Positions 8,359 through 16,144 are shown, counted from the first letter of the stretch. The stretch: DNA of 64,000 nt from Leadbetterella lacunae (GCF_042649125.1 NZ_JBHRYQ010000001.1:4030001-4094000), one strand, 5' to 3'. Notes: a model not told the origin generated them from the sequence alone. Program-made: numbers and translations.

Positions 8359-9140
8359 CACATTTTATCGTTATGTACATGTTCAAGTGAAAACATGTTT
8401 TGGTAGTTTTTCGATACCGTTAATCCCAGAGTAGGGCTCATTATTTCATTTTGGTTCGATATTTTTATTGAACTGCCAAAAACTTCCATGATGTCAGTAG
8501 AAATGTGAACAACTGGAGCAATGTTACTTCTTACCGTTGCTGGGTTGTTTTTAAGATTTATTTCTATGGTTTTTAGGTTGTTCGCCGTAGCGGCCGACAT
8601 ACCTCCAAAACCACCGATGTGATATTTGAAATGCTTATCTGGTGCCGTAGAAGCATTTGAGCTTCCTTCTAATTTAAAAAATATATAACCTGAGTTCCAC
8701 GACCAATACATGCCGTCGGTACCATAGGAGGCTGGATCAAGCACACCCGTTCTTTGCGAAATATCCGATGTGCTTTTGGCACTGTCTACGCCAACCACAT
8801 AGCTGATAGACGAATAGTCTCCAGCTGGAATATCAGTTAATTCTATTGCTAAACTCTTTGGGTCTGACTGCTTTACTAAGAAATATTGATTGTCAAGTTT
8901 TAATGATGTTCCATCTGTTTTCTTTAGCGTGATGTTGCTTACAAAAAAGTTAAAAGTAGAAACGGTAAAGTCCTCATTTGAGGCGTTTTTGTAGGTTTTG
9001 GTATTTAAAACAAGCGGATCAGCTCCCACTAGGTTTTCAAATTCAAGACTAAGCGTGTTTTTGTCATTGGCTCCTATTTCGTCTTTTTCGCAGCTAAATA
9101 ATGTATATACTAATGCAAATGCTAAAACTATTTTTTTCAT
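8358..9140 (-). CDS. mbnP: MbnP-family copper-binding lipoprotein
   Basis: A 260-residue lipoprotein (lipobox TLFSC, Cys17) whose core matches the MbnP/CorA family: beta-rich, with the segment GMYWSWNSGYIFFKLEG at 143-159. Trp146 and Trp148 are candidates for the residue its partner MbnH oxidises to kynurenine. His170, His174, His212 and the pair His254/His256 are possible copper ligands. It is first in a tight four-gene operon. Family knowledge says MbnP binds copper only after tryptophan oxidation; the organism has no visible methanobactin genes here, consistent with the wider spread of MbnPH beyond methanotrophs. Which Trp and His are used cannot be decided from this sequence alone. Confidence 0.85.
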   Translation of the reverse strand: MKKIVLAFALVYTLFSCEKDEIGANDKNTLSLEFENLVGADPLVLNTKTYKNASNEDFTVSTFNFFVSNITLKKTDGTSLKLDNQYFLVKQSDPKSLAIELTDIPAGDYSSISYVVGVDSAKSTSDISQRTGVLDPASYGTDGMYWSWNSGYIFFKLEGSSNASTAPDKHFKYHIGGFGGMSAATANNLKTIEINLKNNPATVRSNIAPVVHISTDIMEVFGSSIKISNQNEIMSPTLGLTVSKNYQNMFSLEHVHNDKM

Positions 9141-9298
9141 TTTTAAAATCTATCTATTGTTAATTAATAATTTCATTTGAGTATAGGAAAATACCCAGAT
9201 TGATGCTTTTTTTTGCCGAAAAGGAAAAGCAAAGCATAGCAAAATAACAAGACTGAAATTTTGAGTCTGATATTTTGGAATAAAAGAAAATTAAGTAA

Positions 9299-9694
9299 TT
9301 AACAGCTTTTGGGAGGCTGATAGATAGCAAGGCTAAAATTTATGCCTTTTTTTGAAGATTTGTATATGTGCTTTTCTGTTTCTACTATTTGTTCCGGTAC
9401 TGGAAGCAGATTGGAAGGTTTTGAACTTGCGTAAAATATTTCAAAGGCAAAAAGCTTGGAGATTGTTTCAGAAGCAGCTTTGTTGTCTTCTTTTTGTTGT
9501 ACAGCCTTTATTTGAGTGGCCAAGTAACATTTACCGTCACAATGTAGCTCTGGGCGGTTTTTGTTAATACAATAATTTTGTGTGATAAAATCTTTTCTCA
9601 CTTCGTAGTTGATAAACAAAATAGGAATCAGCACTACTTTTAAAAAAAGTAGGCCTGTTAAAAACAAAATACCTATTTGTTTAACTACGTTCAT
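9299..9694 (-). CDS. Membrane-anchored small protein with a CX(8)HCDGKC motif
   Basis: A 131-residue protein of a family I recognise only as a Bacteroidota conserved hypothetical. An N-terminal hydrophobic helix (8-29) is followed by NYEVRKDFI, then the Cys/His cluster: Cys42, His51, Cys52, Cys56 in the context RPELHCDGKCYL. A lysine-rich region and a C-terminal tail ending in Cys follow. Such proteins often lie near copper or TonB-receptor genes. It is 158 bp upstream of mbnP on the same strand, so it may be co-regulated rather than strictly co-transcribed. Metal binding is an inference from the motif and the location. Confidence 0.7.
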   Translation of the reverse strand: MNVVKQIGILFLTGLLFLKVVLIPILFINYEVRKDFITQNYCINKNRPELHCDGKCYLATQIKAVQQKEDNKAASETISKLFAFEIFYASSKPSNLLPVPEQIVETEKHIYKSSKKGINFSLAIYQPPKSC

Positions 9695-9701
9695 TTCGTC
9701 G

Positions 9702-9709
9702 CAAAGATA
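9702..9709 (-). promoter_or_regulatory. Putative -7 box upstream of the HCDGKC gene
   Basis: On the minus strand TATCTTTG, an exact TAnnTTTG, only seven bases before the ATG at 9694. If real, the leader is extremely short or absent. No -33 partner was found. Confidence 0.3.
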
Positions 9710-9758
9710 TTTGACAAACGTCTAAATCTATATGAGTATTATCATTAAAATAAAAAAA

Positions 9759-9787
9759 AACTCCATTTCGCAAAGCAAAATGGAGTT
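9759..9787 (-). terminator. Terminator of the globin operon
   Basis: A 10-bp stem (9759-9768 with 9778-9787) with a 9-base loop is followed on the minus strand by a run of eight or nine T's. It ends the two-gene unit 9823-10746. Confidence 0.85.
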
Positions 9788-9822
9788 GTACCCATAAATC
9801 CCATATACTTATTAATCTCTAT

Positions 9823-10302
9823 TTACTTTCCTACAATCATCGGCTGTAAGCTTGCGATTACAGTCAATAGTTCAGTTTTTTCTGCTGTAGGTACGCTGAA
9901 CTTATCCAAAGCACCCGAAAGGTTTCCTGCCAAAGAGTTAAACTCAACTGTTGTGATGTTCATTCCTTTGTGAGCAGTAACCATGTCTTTTCCTTTGTAT
10001 TTTTGAGGGCCACCTGATGCTTCACCTATTTGGTCTATCAAATTGTTTCTCAGTGAGATCAATTTTGGAGAACTTGCCCCTTGAGCACCTACTTCATCAA
10101 GAAGAGGTTTAAATGTACGTGCCATGTCTGGATTGGCAGCTACACGGCCAATGAACTCATCTACTACTGCCGAAATAGCATCTACACCTCCCAGTCTAGC
10201 GTATAAAGTTGGCGTTGCTGCGGCCATTTCTTCTTCTTTGGCACATGACCCTAAGAATAATCCTAGCATCAAAACCATTACCGACATTTTTGTGATTTTC
10301 AT
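9823..10302 (-). CDS. Lipoprotein truncated haemoglobin (group 1-like)
   Basis: A 159-residue protein that fuses a lipoprotein signal (LFLGSC, Cys20) to a truncated globin fold. The globin part begins with TLYARLGGVDAISAVVDEF (32-50), typical of the A/B helices, and contains the LRNNLIDQIGEASGGPQKYKG segment followed by MVTAHKGM, where His111 is the expected proximal haem ligand. Truncated globins are normally cytosolic; the lipobox places this one in the periplasm or at the outer membrane. Roles known in the family include oxygen or NO binding and redox chemistry. It is 18 bp after the HMA-like gene, so the two form an operon. Confidence 0.85.
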   Translation of the reverse strand: MKITKMSVMVLMLGLFLGSCAKEEEMAAATPTLYARLGGVDAISAVVDEFIGRVAANPDMARTFKPLLDEVGAQGASSPKLISLRNNLIDQIGEASGGPQKYKGKDMVTAHKGMNITTVEFNSLAGNLSGALDKFSVPTAEKTELLTVIASLQPMIVGK

Positions 10303-10320
10303 AATAATAAAAAATTTAGT

Positions 10321-10746
10321 TTAACGAATATTAAAAGCGTACTTAAGTTTCTGGAATTGTAAAATATACCCATACGGAACAGGGCATTCGGCTACATTGG
10401 GGTCCTTTGGCCCAAACGATGGTTTTTCTAAAGTTAGATTTTCATCTATCAGAATTTCAGTTATTTTTTTCTGATTAATCTTTTCAGGGTTGTATAAAAC
10501 ACTTATTATTTTGCTTTCAGCGTTTCCGGCAAAAGCCGTTATGCCCTCAATTGCCTCTATTTTTGTATTTAGTTCTTCTATTCTTTGGTCGTTTAAGCCT
10601 TCTTTTACTTCAAAAAGTTCGATGCCCGTAGGCTTGGCATAAGCATGCATAGGCTTGGTGTCCAAATTGGCGTAGATAAAAAATGAAACAAGTGCGATTC
10701 CAAGTATCACCAAGCTTGTTTTTGTAATTTTTCTGAGAATGTTCAT
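10321..10746 (-). CDS. Membrane-anchored HMA-like protein
   Basis: A 141-residue protein with an N-terminal transmembrane or signal-anchor helix (about 9-27) and a periplasmic domain whose beta-alpha-beta pattern (IELFEVKEGL, then an acidic helix, SKIISVLYNPEKI, KKITEILI) resembles heavy-metal-associated domains. The usual CxxC metal motif is missing; one Cys occurs near the end (AECPVPYGY). It precedes the lipoprotein globin by 18 bp. Function unknown. It could be a partner of the globin or a degenerate metal-binding adaptor. The HMA resemblance is by eye and should be treated as tentative. Confidence 0.6.
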   Translation of the reverse strand: MNILRKITKTSLVILGIALVSFFIYANLDTKPMHAYAKPTGIELFEVKEGLNDQRIEELNTKIEAIEGITAFAGNAESKIISVLYNPEKINQKKITEILIDENLTLEKPSFGPKDPNVAECPVPYGYILQFQKLKYAFNIR

Positions 10747-11056
10747 TCGTTTCGATGTTTAATGGTTCAATTACGCCTTACACAAAAAAAAAGATGTCTG
10801 CAGCTGAAAAAAAACTAAAAAAAATCTTGGATGTATATTTAATGTGCTGATTATTTGATAGTTATATTTATTTTGAAATTGATTTTAAATTAAAAATGAC
10901 AAAATGAAACTTGATATATGTTAATACAGTTATTAGAGATATTAAAGAAAATGAGGAAATGTTAGATTTGTGGGAGGTTAAAAGCTTGATTAAAAGTACT
11001 GAGAATATAGTTTGATATTTTTATTACTGTTTTCTAGTAATTATTTAAGTATTGAC
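10747..11056. other. Divergent intergenic region
   Basis: Lies between the HMA-like gene (minus) and the PurF-like gene (plus). It is AT-rich. A short protein-like frame (10911-11015) is listed separately. The right end carries the promoter of the PurF-like gene. Confidence 0.4.
10911..11015 (+). other. Possible 34-codon ORF or gene remnant
   Basis: From TTG 10911 the frame reads MIYVNTVIRDIKENEEMLDL, then WEVKSLIKSTENIV and a stop. The composition is protein-like (acidic/basic helix) in an otherwise non-coding stretch. An ATG in another frame (MKLDI, from 10904) would join it after a one-base shift. It may be a micro-ORF, a decayed gene or chance. Confidence 0.2.
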
Positions 11057-11087
11057 TTGCACTTGCGTTTAATTCTACTCAATTTTG
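11057..11087 (+). promoter_or_regulatory. Promoter of the PurF-like gene
   Basis: TTG at 11057-11059 and CAATTTTG at 11080-11087 (one mismatch to TAnnTTTG) are 20 bases apart, the usual Bacteroidota spacing. The predicted leader before ATG 11140 is about 45 bases. Confidence 0.5.
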
Positions 11088-11139
11088 TACTCTAAAAAAA
11101 TGGTTCTAAACCTTTGTGTTTGAACTGCTACTTTTTATT

Positions 11140-13032
11140 ATGAGCGACGCGATCAAACATGAATGTGGCATTGCCCTCATTCGTCTCCGTAAGCCACTTG
11201 ATTATTATATCGAGAAATATGGCTCTCCATTGTATGCAATCAATAGATTGTATGTACTCATGGAAAAACAAAGTAACCGAGGCCAAGATGGTGCCGGTGT
11301 TGCCAATGTCAAAGTGGAAGTTCCACCGGGTAGTAGGTATATAAGCAGATACAGATCTGTAGAAAACCGTCCGGTAGTTGACATTTTCAAAAAAATCAAC
11401 GAGAAGTATTTAGACATTCAGAAAAATTTTCCGCACAGGTTAAAAGATGCCTCATGGCTTCAAAAAAACGTTGCGTTTTCTGGGGAAGTGTGGCTAGGCC
11501 ACCTTAGATACGGAACTCACGGTAGAAATGAGATAGAAAACTGCCACCCGATGCTTCGCCAAAGTAACTGGAGGAGCCGAAACTTGGTTTGTGCTGGTAA
11601 CTTTAACATGACCAATGCCGATGAACTTTTTAGAAAGCTAGTTCAACTCGGTCAGCATCCAAAAGATCAAGGAGATACCATTACGGTATTAGAAAAAATC
11701 GGACATTTCTTAGATGAAGAAAATCAACGTGTTTTTGAGCGTTTCAAAGGAATATATGAAAATCCGGCACTAAGTGATATCATTGAAGACAACATGGATA
11801 TTCAGCGTGTGTTGCATAGGGCCTGTCGAGATTTCGACGGAGGGTATGCCATGGCTGGAGTAACAGGTTTTGGAGCGGCTTTTGTGGTTAGAGACCCTGC
11901 AGGAATTCGTCCGGCGTATTATTGGGCAAATGACGAAGTGGTGGTAGTAGCTTCCGAAAGACCGGCTATTAAGGCTGCATTCGGAGCAAAATATAATGAG
12001 ATAAAGGCTATAGAACCGGGCAATGCTTTAATTATAGATAAGCACGGGGAGTTTGGTGAATTTAATATACTGCCTCAGGAAGAAAAGAAATCGTGTAGTT
12101 TTGAAAGGATATACTTCTCTCGTGGCTCAGATCCTTCTATTTACAAAGAGCGTAAAGCACTGGGTAGGTATCTTATACCTCAGATACTAAAAGAGGTAAA
12201 TTATGACTTGGAGAATACCGTATTTTCTTACATACCGAATACCGCCGAAGCTGCTTTTTATGGCATGGTAGAAGGTGTGGAGGATTATTTGGCCGAATGG
12301 CGTAAAGAAAAAATCAAAGCGGGAAACTTAAGCGACAAAGAACTTGATAAAATCTTGGACTTTAAGCCAAGGTTTGAAAAGTTAATCTCAAAAGATGTAA
12401 AACTTCGTACGTTTATCACCAACGATGAAGACAGAAGCGAGATGGTTTCGCACGTGTATGAAATGACGCATGGAGTTATTAGAAAAGGAATAGATACTTT
12501 GGTGGTAATAGATGACTCTATTGTTAGGGGAACTACCCTTGAGAAAAGTATTTTGAAGTTATTGGACAAACTTGGCCCAAAAAAAATAGTGATAGTTTCG
12601 TCAGCACCACAAATCCGATTCCCGGATTGCTATGGTATAGATATGTCGAAAGTCAAAGAGTTTGTAGCATTTAGAGCTATGCTTGGTTTGCTTAAAGACA
12701 GAGGGATGGAGTATTTGAAAGAAGAAGTTTATCAAAAAGCCATCGAGGCCCAAGAAAACGGGACTCTTCGTAAGCAAAACTTTGTAAAAGAGTTATTTGA
12801 GCCGTTTACAGACGAAGATATTTCGAGAAAGATTGCCGAAATCATTAGACCAGAAGACATCAAAGCTGATGTGGCAGTAGTATATCAAACTGTGGAAAAC
12901 CTGCACCAAGCCTGTCCTAAAGATTTAGGCGATTGGTATTTTACTGGAAACTATCCAACCCCAGGTGGAAATAAGGTGGTTAACCGAGCATTTATAAACT
13001 TTATGGAAGGTAAGCTCGTAAGGGCTTACTAA
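11140..13032 (+). CDS. Long amidophosphoribosyltransferase-like enzyme (PurF family)
   Basis: A class II glutamine amidotransferase plus phosphoribosyltransferase protein of 630 residues. ATG 11140 is chosen over a GTG at 11116. The chain begins MSDAIKHECGIALIRL: Cys9 is the expected N-terminal nucleophile after removal of an eight-residue leader, as in propeptide-bearing PurF. The glutaminase landmarks NRGQDGAG, LGHLRYGTHG and CAGNFN follow, and the PRPP-binding motif VVIDDSIVRGTT is at about 455-466. It is clearly longer than the usual 470-500-residue PurF, with extra segments in both halves. It probably makes phosphoribosylamine for purine synthesis, but it may be a specialised paralogue, so no symbol is given. 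Confidence 0.85.
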   Translation: MSDAIKHECGIALIRLRKPLDYYIEKYGSPLYAINRLYVLMEKQSNRGQDGAGVANVKVEVPPGSRYISRYRSVENRPVVDIFKKINEKYLDIQKNFPHRLKDASWLQKNVAFSGEVWLGHLRYGTHGRNEIENCHPMLRQSNWRSRNLVCAGNFNMTNADELFRKLVQLGQHPKDQGDTITVLEKIGHFLDEENQRVFERFKGIYENPALSDIIEDNMDIQRVLHRACRDFDGGYAMAGVTGFGAAFVVRDPAGIRPAYYWANDEVVVVASERPAIKAAFGAKYNEIKAIEPGNALIIDKHGEFGEFNILPQEEKKSCSFERIYFSRGSDPSIYKERKALGRYLIPQILKEVNYDLENTVFSYIPNTAEAAFYGMVEGVEDYLAEWRKEKIKAGNLSDKELDKILDFKPRFEKLISKDVKLRTFITNDEDRSEMVSHVYEMTHGVIRKGIDTLVVIDDSIVRGTTLEKSILKLLDKLGPKKIVIVSSAPQIRFPDCYGIDMSKVKEFVAFRAMLGLLKDRGMEYLKEEVYQKAIEAQENGTLRKQNFVKELFEPFTDEDISRKIAEIIRPEDIKADVAVVYQTVENLHQACPKDLGDWYFTGNYPTPGGNKVVNRAFINFMEGKLVRAY

Positions 13033-13042
13033 ACCTTTTGGT

Positions 13043-13231
13043 TTATTTTGAGTTATTACTCTTGATTTTCGTTTCCTGAGAATTTTTTTTGAATTTTGGA
13101 AGTGCATAAATATTCGCCGTAAGCTCTTTTATACCTATGAGGTTAAAAGCTTCCTTGATACCAAAAATAGGAGCGTTAGATATAGATTCCATTTTCATAC
13201 TGTTGTTACTTGAAGGTGTCATTTTTAGCAT
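13043..13231 (-). CDS. Possible small hypothetical protein
   Basis: A 62-residue frame with ATG at 13231. An internal stretch (APIFGIKEAFNLIGIKELTA) looks like a short amphipathic helix pair, and the tail is Lys/Asn-rich. It lies in the gap between the PurF-like gene and the next plus-strand gene, where no other coding frame competes. No family recognised and no clear promoter, so it could also be chance. Confidence 0.35.
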   Translation of the reverse strand: MLKMTPSSNNSMKMESISNAPIFGIKEAFNLIGIKELTANIYALPKFKKNSQETKIKSNNSK

Positions 13232-13356
13232 TTTTAAAAGATTGAAACAAAGTTAATGCCATTTAGCGAAAATTCGCAAAAATGGATAAAAAAATTATTA
13301 AACGGTTTTCGCTGATGATTTACGAACAAAATAAACATTTTAAAAGTCAAAAAAAT

Positions 13357-14094
13357 ATGACAAGCCTCATCTCGAAAAAATACAGTTTTGTGCTATTTTT
13401 AATGTTTTTGGTCACTTTTAAAAGTTTGGCACAAGATTCTGAAATAAGCAGAATTAAAGCGGATGTATTAAAAGCCATGGGAGGCCAAAAAGCATATGAC
13501 AAAACGCGGTATATTTCTTGGAATTTTTTCGGCGGCAGAAATCTGATTTGGGATAAACATGAAAATCGAGTTAGAATTGATCTTTCTAAGGAGAATACTA
13601 CGTATATACTTAATATTGGCAAAAATACAGGAATGGTCTTAAAAGACGGAGTAGAAATGACGGCTCCTGATAGTGTAGCAAAGTACCTTGAGAACGCTCG
13701 TAAAACATGGATAAATGATTCGTATTGGTTGGTGATGCCGTTTAAGTTAAGTGACTCGGGAGTTACCTTAAAATACCTTGGCCATCAAAAAACTGAGGAT
13801 GGTTCTGATGCTGAGGTATTAGAAATGACATTTGCTAATGTGGGTGTTACTCCTGAAAATAAATACCATGTGTTTTTTGATAAAAATAGCCATTTGGTGT
13901 CTCAGTGGAGCTATTTTGCCAATTTTGCAGACGAAAAGCCAAGATTTACCATGCCTTGGAAAGATTATAAATCTTACGGCAAAATCATGCTTTCGGGCAA
14001 TCGTGGCGTAAGACAACTTTCAGACATTAAAGTTTTTGATAAATTACCAGAAACTATTTTTAATACATTTACAAAACCTGATTTTTTAAAGTGA
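13357..14094 (+). CDS. Secreted protein of unknown function, LolA-like
   Basis: A 245-residue protein if started at ATG 13357, which gives a clean signal peptide (KKYSFVLFLMFLVTFKSLAQ). The frame is open to an ATG at 13282, which would add 25 residues ahead of the signal and is less likely. The mature part (VLKAMGGQKAYDKTRYISW, then repeated strand-rich segments with a VFFDKNSHLV hairpin) resembles the beta-sheet architecture of outer-membrane lipoprotein-sorting-like domains found in Bacteroidota hypothetical proteins. Its TGA overlaps the GTG start of hemH, so the two are translationally coupled. Role unknown. Confidence 0.75.
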   Translation: MTSLISKKYSFVLFLMFLVTFKSLAQDSEISRIKADVLKAMGGQKAYDKTRYISWNFFGGRNLIWDKHENRVRIDLSKENTTYILNIGKNTGMVLKDGVEMTAPDSVAKYLENARKTWINDSYWLVMPFKLSDSGVTLKYLGHQKTEDGSDAEVLEMTFANVGVTPENKYHVFFDKNSHLVSQWSYFANFADEKPRFTMPWKDYKSYGKIMLSGNRGVRQLSDIKVFDKLPETIFNTFTKPDFLK

Positions 14095-15113
14095 TAGAAG
14101 ATTTCAAAACCGGAGTTTTATTGGTTAACCTTGGAACACCAGACTCACCCTCGGTAAAAGACGTTAGAAAATACCTAAGAGAATTTCTTCTTGACGGTAG
14201 AGTGATAGATATTCCCGCACCTATAAGATGGGCATTAGTCAATTTAATTATTGCCCCTTTTAGAGCACCCAAATCGGCCAAAATATATAAAGAGTTGTGG
14301 TTAGAAGAGGGTTCTCCTCTTAAGATTTTTGGTTTACACAATGAAAAAGCTCTACAAGAAAAATTAGGAGATAAGTATGTGGTAAAGCTTGCTATGAGAT
14401 ACCAAAGCCCGTCTATACAAGATAAGTTAAACGAGTTTCAGGTTTCAGGTATAAAGCGACTAATTGTAGTACCGCTTTTCCCACATTACGCCTCAGCCTC
14501 CACAGGCTCAGTGTATGAAAAAGTGATGGAGCTGCTGTCTAAATGGCAAGTGATGCCTGAGTTTTCTATTGTAAATTATTTTTATCACCACGATAAATTC
14601 ATCGAAGGCTTTGCTGTAAATGCTGAAAAGCACATGGCCACCCAAGATTTTGAACATTTTGTGTTTAGCTATCACGGCTTGCCTGAGCGACAAATACGCA
14701 AAGGAGATTGCCACAGTGTATGTCAGTTTGGTTCTTGTTGTGATACCATCACGCCTAAAAACCAACATTGTTATAGAGCACAGTGTTTTGAAACTACAAG
14801 GTTATTAGTAAAAAGGCTAGGACTTAAAGAAGGGACTTACACCACATGTTTCCAATCACGACTTGGAAGCGACCCATGGATAAAACCATACAGTGACTTC
14901 GTAATTCGTGATCTTGCCAAAAGCGGTGTTAAAAGCGTTTTAGCATTCTCTCCTGCGTTTGTATCTGACTGCTTGGAAACCACTATTGAGGTAGGCGAAG
15001 AGTACAAAGAGATTTTTGAGGAAAACGGTGGCGAGCACTGGCAATTGGTAGAGAGTCTGAATGATTCTGAAAACTGGATTAGTTTATTAGAAGACCTTGT
15101 GTTAGAAAAATAA
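14091..15113 (+). CDS. hemH: Ferrochelatase
   Basis: Inserts Fe2+ into protoporphyrin IX, the last step of haem b synthesis. The start is GTG 14091, overlapping the upstream stop by four bases (GTGA). The 341-codon frame has VLLVNLGTPDSP (9-20), RVIDIP, the metal-site SYHGLPER with His195, and SPAFVSDCLETTIE with Glu296. A cysteine-rich stretch (Cys207, 211, 216, 217, 227, 232) lies between the two catalytic motifs, and some bacterial ferrochelatases carry [2Fe-2S] clusters on cysteines. Whether these bind a cluster is not known. No other haem gene is adjacent. Confidence 0.95.
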   Translation: MIEDFKTGVLLVNLGTPDSPSVKDVRKYLREFLLDGRVIDIPAPIRWALVNLIIAPFRAPKSAKIYKELWLEEGSPLKIFGLHNEKALQEKLGDKYVVKLAMRYQSPSIQDKLNEFQVSGIKRLIVVPLFPHYASASTGSVYEKVMELLSKWQVMPEFSIVNYFYHHDKFIEGFAVNAEKHMATQDFEHFVFSYHGLPERQIRKGDCHSVCQFGSCCDTITPKNQHCYRAQCFETTRLLVKRLGLKEGTYTTCFQSRLGSDPWIKPYSDFVIRDLAKSGVKSVLAFSPAFVSDCLETTIEVGEEYKEIFEENGGEHWQLVESLNDSENWISLLEDLVLEK

Positions 15114-15124
15114 GGCTTTAGGAT

Positions 15125-15132
15125 TATCTTTG
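15125..15132 (+). promoter_or_regulatory. Putative -7 box for the propeller-like lipoprotein
   Basis: TATCTTTG is an exact TAnnTTTG. A TTG lies 25 bases upstream (15097-15099), slightly farther than usual. Confidence 0.35.
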
Positions 15133-15196
15133 CAAGCGAAGGCCAATAAAGACCTATTGTTTTCGTTTAATCCAGTAAAGTTAATATTCCGTCATT

Positions 15197-16090
15197 TTGA
15201 AAAAAAGCATCTTATTTCTTCTTTGTATTGGGTTAAACTCTTGTTTTTTATTTCCAAAAGACCCTACTCCAATAGTAGTAGAACCTAGTTTGCCCAGTTT
15301 TGCAGATACACCTTTGGTTTTGCCTGTAACGGGAGGGCTTTTGGATGAGGCCTCAGGAGTGGCTCGTTCTACCACTTTTTCAAATGCACTTTGGATCATT
15401 GAAGATTCAGGAAACAAGCCAGGCCTACACTTGTTAGGTACAGATGGTACTTATAAGAAATTCGTTGATTTTAGAGGAAATAACCGCGACTGGGAAGACC
15501 TCGCATCAGGCCCTGGCCCTACAGAAGGTGTTAACTATGTATACGTTCCCGATATAGGGGACAATAACGTGGTTTACCCAGAATATTACATTTACAGATT
15601 TCCAGAGCCCACGGCTAATCAATCGGTTATAGATAGTTACGAAACCATTAAGTTTAAATATCCGGGAGGGGTTTCCTATAATGCAGAAACCTTGCTGCTG
15701 GACCCAAAGACTAAAGACTTATACGTAATCACCAAAGATCAGTTTAACGTCCGTGTGTATTATCTGAAATACCCACAGCCAATCAATACAAGCTTTGAAG
15801 CCGAATACTTAGGCGACATTCCTTATTTCCAAATGACAGCAGGAGATATTTCTCCAGATGGCACTGAGATTTTATTAAAAAACTACTTGGCGGTTTATTA
15901 TTGGAAAAAGAAAGATTCAGAAACGTTTTATCAAACACTAAAAAGAAACAGAGATATTGGAGCTCCATATTTTAGGGAGCATCAGGGCGAGTCTATTTGT
16001 TGGGATATTAACGCTAAAGGATATTATACAATTAGCGAACGAGGTGATCAGGCTAAAATTCCAGATCTGTATTACTATTTCAAAAAATAA
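15197..16090 (+). CDS. Lipoprotein with propeller-like repeats, TTG start
   Basis: A 297-residue protein. The chosen start is TTG 15197 because the lipoprotein signal MKKSILFLLCIGLNSC begins exactly there (lipid Cys16) and no ATG is available upstream in frame. The mature chain has recurring strand segments with motifs such as LDEASGVA, LWIIEDSGN, DWEDLA, YVPDIGDNN, AETLLLDPKTKDLYVITK and GDISPDGTEILLKNY. These resemble blades of a beta-propeller (phytase- or WD40-type folds). The conserved acidic loops could bind calcium or a phosphorylated ligand. Function unknown. Probably surface- or periplasm-exposed. Confidence 0.75.
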   Translation: MKKSILFLLCIGLNSCFLFPKDPTPIVVEPSLPSFADTPLVLPVTGGLLDEASGVARSTTFSNALWIIEDSGNKPGLHLLGTDGTYKKFVDFRGNNRDWEDLASGPGPTEGVNYVYVPDIGDNNVVYPEYYIYRFPEPTANQSVIDSYETIKFKYPGGVSYNAETLLLDPKTKDLYVITKDQFNVRVYYLKYPQPINTSFEAEYLGDIPYFQMTAGDISPDGTEILLKNYLAVYYWKKKDSETFYQTLKRNRDIGAPYFREHQGESICWDINAKGYYTISERGDQAKIPDLYYYFKK

Positions 16091-16119
16091 AGGGTCTCTT
16101 TGAATTCAAAAAGACCCTT
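16090..16119. terminator. Bidirectional terminator between lipoprotein and ffh
   Basis: A 15-bp inverted repeat (16090-16104 with 16105-16119) with one C-A mismatch on the plus strand, which is a G-U on the minus strand. The minus side is followed by a T-rich run, so it serves ffh best. Confidence 0.7.
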
Positions 16120-16144
16120 CGGTTATATTTTAATTGATTGAAAA

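Noticed and set aside
13033..13050. AAACC/GGTTT hairpin after the PurF-like gene
   Set aside because: Only five A-T-rich pairs with a four-base loop and few T's; could be chance.
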